Below are positions 62,533-64,000 of a DNA stretch of 64,000 nt, one piece after another. The stretch's first letter is position 1. The number at the start of each line of letters is the position of its first letter. This stretch comes from Acidobacteriota bacterium (GTDB lineage: Bacteria; Acidobacteriota; Thermoanaerobaculia; UBA5066), in NCBI GenBank assembly GCA_029781975.1, contig JAKOVQ010000010.1, positions 1-64,000 on the forward strand, in the 5' to 3' direction. The translations under genes were made by a program, and so were the position numbers. The notes beneath the pieces are model-generated. The model searched no databases. It was given only the letters and a program-made list of their open reading frames with translations, and was not told where the DNA came from.

Positions 62533-64000
62533 TCACCAGACGCTCGGCCGCTCGGCCTCCGGGCGGACCATCGGGGCGTTCGCCGGGCAGGAGAAGGCCG
62601 CGTGGAACTCGGGGAGGTCGGAGAGGGGCCCGAGGACGCGGTACTTGCCGGGGCTGTGAGGGTCGGTGTTCAGGCGGACGCGGGCCGCCTCGTCGCGGAC
62701 GTTGTTCCGCCAGATCGTGGCGAAGCTGAGGAAGAAGCGCTGGGCCGGGGTCGAGCCGTCGATGGCGGGGGCCTTCGCCGGGTCGGTCCCGAGCGCCTTG
62801 GCGAGGGCCGCGTAGGCGATCTTGAGGCCGCCGAGGTCGGCGATGTTCTCGCCCAGCGTCAGCTTGCCGTTGATCGCCTGGTCGGGGAGCGGCTTGTAGC
62901 CGTCGAACTGCCTGACCATCAGGTCGGTCCGCGAGGTGTAGGCCTTGCGGTCCTCGTCGGTCCACCAGTTCTTCAGGTTGCCGTCGGCGTCGTACTGGCT
63001 CCCCGAGTCGTCGAAGCCGTGCGTCATCTCGTGGCCGATGACGACGCCGATGCCGCCGTAGTTCACGGCGTCGTCGGCGTCGGCGTAGAAGAAGGGGGGC
63101 TGGAGGATGCCGGCCGGGAAGACGATCTCGTTCATCGTCGGGCTGTAGTAGGCATTGACGGTCGGGGGAGTCATCCCCCACTCGGTCCGGTCGATCGGCT
63201 TGCCCAGCTTGTCGATGTTGCGCTTGGCCTCGAAGGCGGCGGCGGCCCTGACGTTGTCGAAGTAGGAGCCGCGCGTGATCGTGAGGGAGGAGTAGTCGCG
63301 CCACTTGTCGGGGTAGCCGATCTTCACGCCGAAGGCGGCCAGCTTCTTCAGGGCGGCCTTCTTGGTCTCGGCGCCCATCCAGGGGAGCCCCTCGATCCGG
63401 TCCTTCAGGGCCGCGCGGAGGTTCTCGACGAGGACCTTCATCCGCTCCTTCGACTTCGGGCTGAAGGCCCGCTCGACGTAGAGCTCCCCGAGCGCCTCGC
63501 CGATCGACCGGTCGGTCATCGCGAGGACCCGCTTCCAGCGCTCCTCCTGCTGCGGCACGCCCTGGAGGACCTTGCCGTAGAAGGCGAAGTCCTCCTCGTC
63601 GAAACGCTTCGGGAGGAGGTCGGAGGCCGAGTGGACGAGGTGCCAGCGGAGGTAGGTCTTCCACTGGTCGAGGGGGACCTCCTTCGCCATGGAGGCGAAG
63701 GCGGTGAAGAACTCGGGCTGGCGGACGTTCAGCTCCTGCGCCGGGGAGACGCCGCGCCCGACGAGGTAGGCCTTGAAGTCGAACCCGGGCGCCTTCTTCT
63801 CGAGGTCCGCGAGGGTCATCTTGTTGTAGTTCTTCTGCGGGTCGCGCATCTCGACGCGCGTGCGCGACGCCTTCGCGAGCTTCGTCTCGAACGAGAGGAC
63901 CTCTTCGGCCTCGGCCTTCGCCTTCGCCGCGTCGTCGCCGAGGAGCTCGAGCATCCTCGCGACGTGGCCGACGTACTTCTCGCGGATCCCCTTCGACTTC
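62533..64000 (-). CDS. M13-family zinc metallopeptidase (partial, continues past window)
   Basis: The C-terminal 488 residues of a neprilysin-like M13 endopeptidase; the gene starts beyond position 64000. The reading frame is open to the edge and the bases before the ATG at 63954 encode IREKYVGHVAR, which belongs to the family, so that ATG is internal. The zinc motif is VIGHEMTHGFDD (HEXXH) with the third ligand Glu in GENIADLGGL, and the substrate-binding NAYYSPTMNE is present. The C terminus ends PSVW, without the Cys usual just before it. The enzyme is probably periplasmic or exported and cleaves peptides. Confidence 0.93.
   Translation of the reverse strand, partial: KSKGIREKYVGHVARMLELLGDDAAKAKAEAEEVLSFETKLAKASRTRVEMRDPQKNYNKMTLADLEKKAPGFDFKAYLVGRGVSPAQELNVRQPEFFTAFASMAKEVPLDQWKTYLRWHLVHSASDLLPKRFDEEDFAFYGKVLQGVPQQEERWKRVLAMTDRSIGEALGELYVERAFSPKSKERMKVLVENLRAALKDRIEGLPWMGAETKKAALKKLAAFGVKIGYPDKWRDYSSLTITRGSYFDNVRAAAAFEAKRNIDKLGKPIDRTEWGMTPPTVNAYYSPTMNEIVFPAGILQPPFFYADADDAVNYGGIGVVIGHEMTHGFDDSGSQYDADGNLKNWWTDEDRKAYTSRTDLMVRQFDGYKPLPDQAINGKLTLGENIADLGGLKIAYAALAKALGTDPAKAPAIDGSTPAQRFFLSFATIWRNNVRDEAARVRLNTDPHSPGKYRVLGPLSDLPEFHAAFSCPANAPMVRPEAERPSVW

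Noticed and set aside
62533-63954. M13 peptidase as a complete 473-residue or truncated gene
   Set aside because: The frame is open past the ATG at 63954 to the window edge and encodes family-conserved residues there, so it is cut by the window, not broken.

Overview
The window is very G+C-rich, densely packed bacterial chromosome from an organism with an outer membrane. A TonB-dependent receptor with an N-terminal carboxypeptidase-regulatory-like domain, two Ser/Thr kinases with extracytoplasmic sensor parts, a C-terminal domain carrying the PCRLIDTR motif, an M13 peptidase and long secreted beta-rich proteins together suggest Acidobacteriota, perhaps a Thermoanaerobaculia-like lineage. This placement is inferred from gene content and codon bias, not from a marker gene. 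I see no rRNA, tRNA, CRISPR array, transposase or prophage.

Layout. 1-6200: a segment bounded by a long, nearly identical inverted repeat (3-127 and 6070-6194). It holds an alpha/beta-hydrolase, a small membrane protein and a RidA-like protein on +, and a lower-G+C glycosidase/glycosyltransferase-like pair on -. 6344-12355: a membrane protein, SpeH, a hypothetical membrane protein, an ABC-F ATPase and a PLP decarboxylase. 12514-16839: a MacB-type ABC exporter operon (adaptor, ATPase, two permeases). 16941-20680: a PAS/GAF/GGDEF/EAL protein, then an Rrf2 iron-sulfur regulator with a palindromic operator ahead of a hemerythrin protein. 20872-22185: isocitrate lyase. 22395-29169: a [NiFe]-hydrogenase (small and large subunit), its maturation protease, a hybrid histidine kinase and a REC-cyclase, the last three joined by GTGA overlaps. 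29285-35074: dienelactone hydrolase, long-chain acyl-CoA synthetase, an AsmA-like/GT51 fusion, a hypothetical protein and a TetR regulator.

42409-35110 (-) is one compact operon for acyl metabolism: SDR reductase, KASIII-like enzyme without the usual His and Asn, anchored hydrolase, acyl-CoA ligase, hydrolase, SCP2-type thiolase, hydrolase. 45320-42528 (-) is the TonB receptor, with a recognisable promoter and an 18-bp perfect palindrome. 45716-50460 (+) is a kinase/TPR/outer-membrane-protein run. 53223-50498 (-) is 3-hydroxyacyl-CoA dehydrogenase plus a TPR protein. 55322-53291 (-) is an ECF sigma factor, a putative anti-sigma factor and a polymer-forming-like membrane protein. 55468-59549 (+) holds two secreted proteins. 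62313-59560 (-) is a kinase with a beta-propeller, and 64000-62533 (-) is an M13 peptidase cut by the window edge.

Themes. Lipid and C2 metabolism (isocitrate lyase, two acyl-CoA ligases, thiolase, hydroxyacyl-CoA dehydrogenase) sits beside hydrogen oxidation or sensing and heavy signalling (c-di-GMP, a cyclic nucleotide, two Ser/Thr kinases, hybrid histidine kinase, ECF sigma). The strongest leads are the hydrogenase, whose small subunit has Asp in place of one proximal-cluster Cys and which is locked into an operon with a histidine kinase and a cyclase, and the seven-gene acyl operon with its atypical KASIII.
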